From positions 1-5,499 of the forward strand of contig JALUUU010000250.1 in the NCBI GenBank assembly GCA_027021185.1: DNA of 5,499 nucleotides, in the 5' to 3' direction. This document shows positions 5,499 through 5,499 of this stretch, in pieces. Numbering within the stretch: position 1 is the stretch's first letter; the number at the start of each line of letters is the position of its first letter. The translations under genes and the position numbers were made by a program. Source of the stretch: an archaeon (GTDB lineage Archaea > Hydrothermarchaeota > Hydrothermarchaeia > Hydrothermarchaeales > JALUUU01). Under the pieces are notes generated by a model, which searched no databases, was not told the origin of the DNA, and saw only the letters and a program-made list of their open reading frames with translations.

Positions 5499-5499
5499 G

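Larger units (their letters stand above)
4316..5499 (-). repeat. Tandem duplication of archaellin genes
   Basis: Two related archaellin genes lie head to tail. At DNA level 5457-5499 and 4775-4817 are identical over 43 bases, up to the window edge. The blocks around 5362-5406 and 4680-4725 (Asp-Leu to Glu-Pro region) and around 5030-5067 and 4351-4390 (near the C-terminus) differ at only a few positions. The intervening central parts are much more divergent. Tandem archaellin copies are common in euryarchaea. Confidence 0.85.

Overview
The window is a segment of an archaeal motility operon, the archaellum (fla/arl) cluster. Every real gene lies on the minus strand, so transcription runs from the right edge to the left. 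The archaellins with prepilin-type N-termini, the FlaC and FlaD/E scaffold proteins, the FlaF/FlaG stator-type proteins and the FlaH/FlaI ATPase pair together identify an archaeon. The presence of FlaC and FlaD/E and the order B-B-C-D/E-F-G-H-I fit the euryarchaeal fla1-type layout (Methanococcus-like) rather than the crenarchaeal one, which has FlaX instead of C/D/E. I cannot name the genus. Base composition is moderate, arginine is mostly AGG/AGA, and nearly every gene has a strong Shine-Dalgarno sequence.

In transcription order: a 5'-truncated archaellin (5498-4992) is followed by a complete second archaellin (4978-4316). A short hairpin with a U-rich tail (4300-4268) comes next and separates the filament genes from the machinery genes. 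Then come flaC (4248-3751), flaD/E (3733-2876), flaF (2886-2455), flaG (2454-2008), flaH (1998-1306) and the first 432 codons of flaI (1296 to the left edge). Apart from the hairpin region, gaps are 17 bp or less, or the genes touch or overlap, so this is a compact operon. The missing C-terminus of FlaI, and probably flaJ, should lie just left of the window. The first archaellin's start and the operon promoter should lie to the right.

Together the products build and rotate the archaellum. Archaellins form the filament after leader removal by a FlaK-type peptidase, which is not in this window. FlaI, with FlaH as nucleotide-binding partner, powers assembly and rotation on the membrane platform FlaJ. 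FlaF and FlaG connect the motor to the cell envelope. FlaC and FlaD/E form the cytoplasmic scaffold that in euryarchaea links to the chemotaxis system.

I see no wholly new system. The points most worth a second look are the hairpin/T-tract after the archaellin pair, the 43-bp perfect identity between the archaellin copies that runs to the window edge, the in-frame flaH-TAG-flaI junction, and the reduced single FlaD/E scaffold. No tRNA, rRNA, CRISPR, insertion sequence or chemotaxis gene is visible, and no non-coding stretch exceeds 70 bases.
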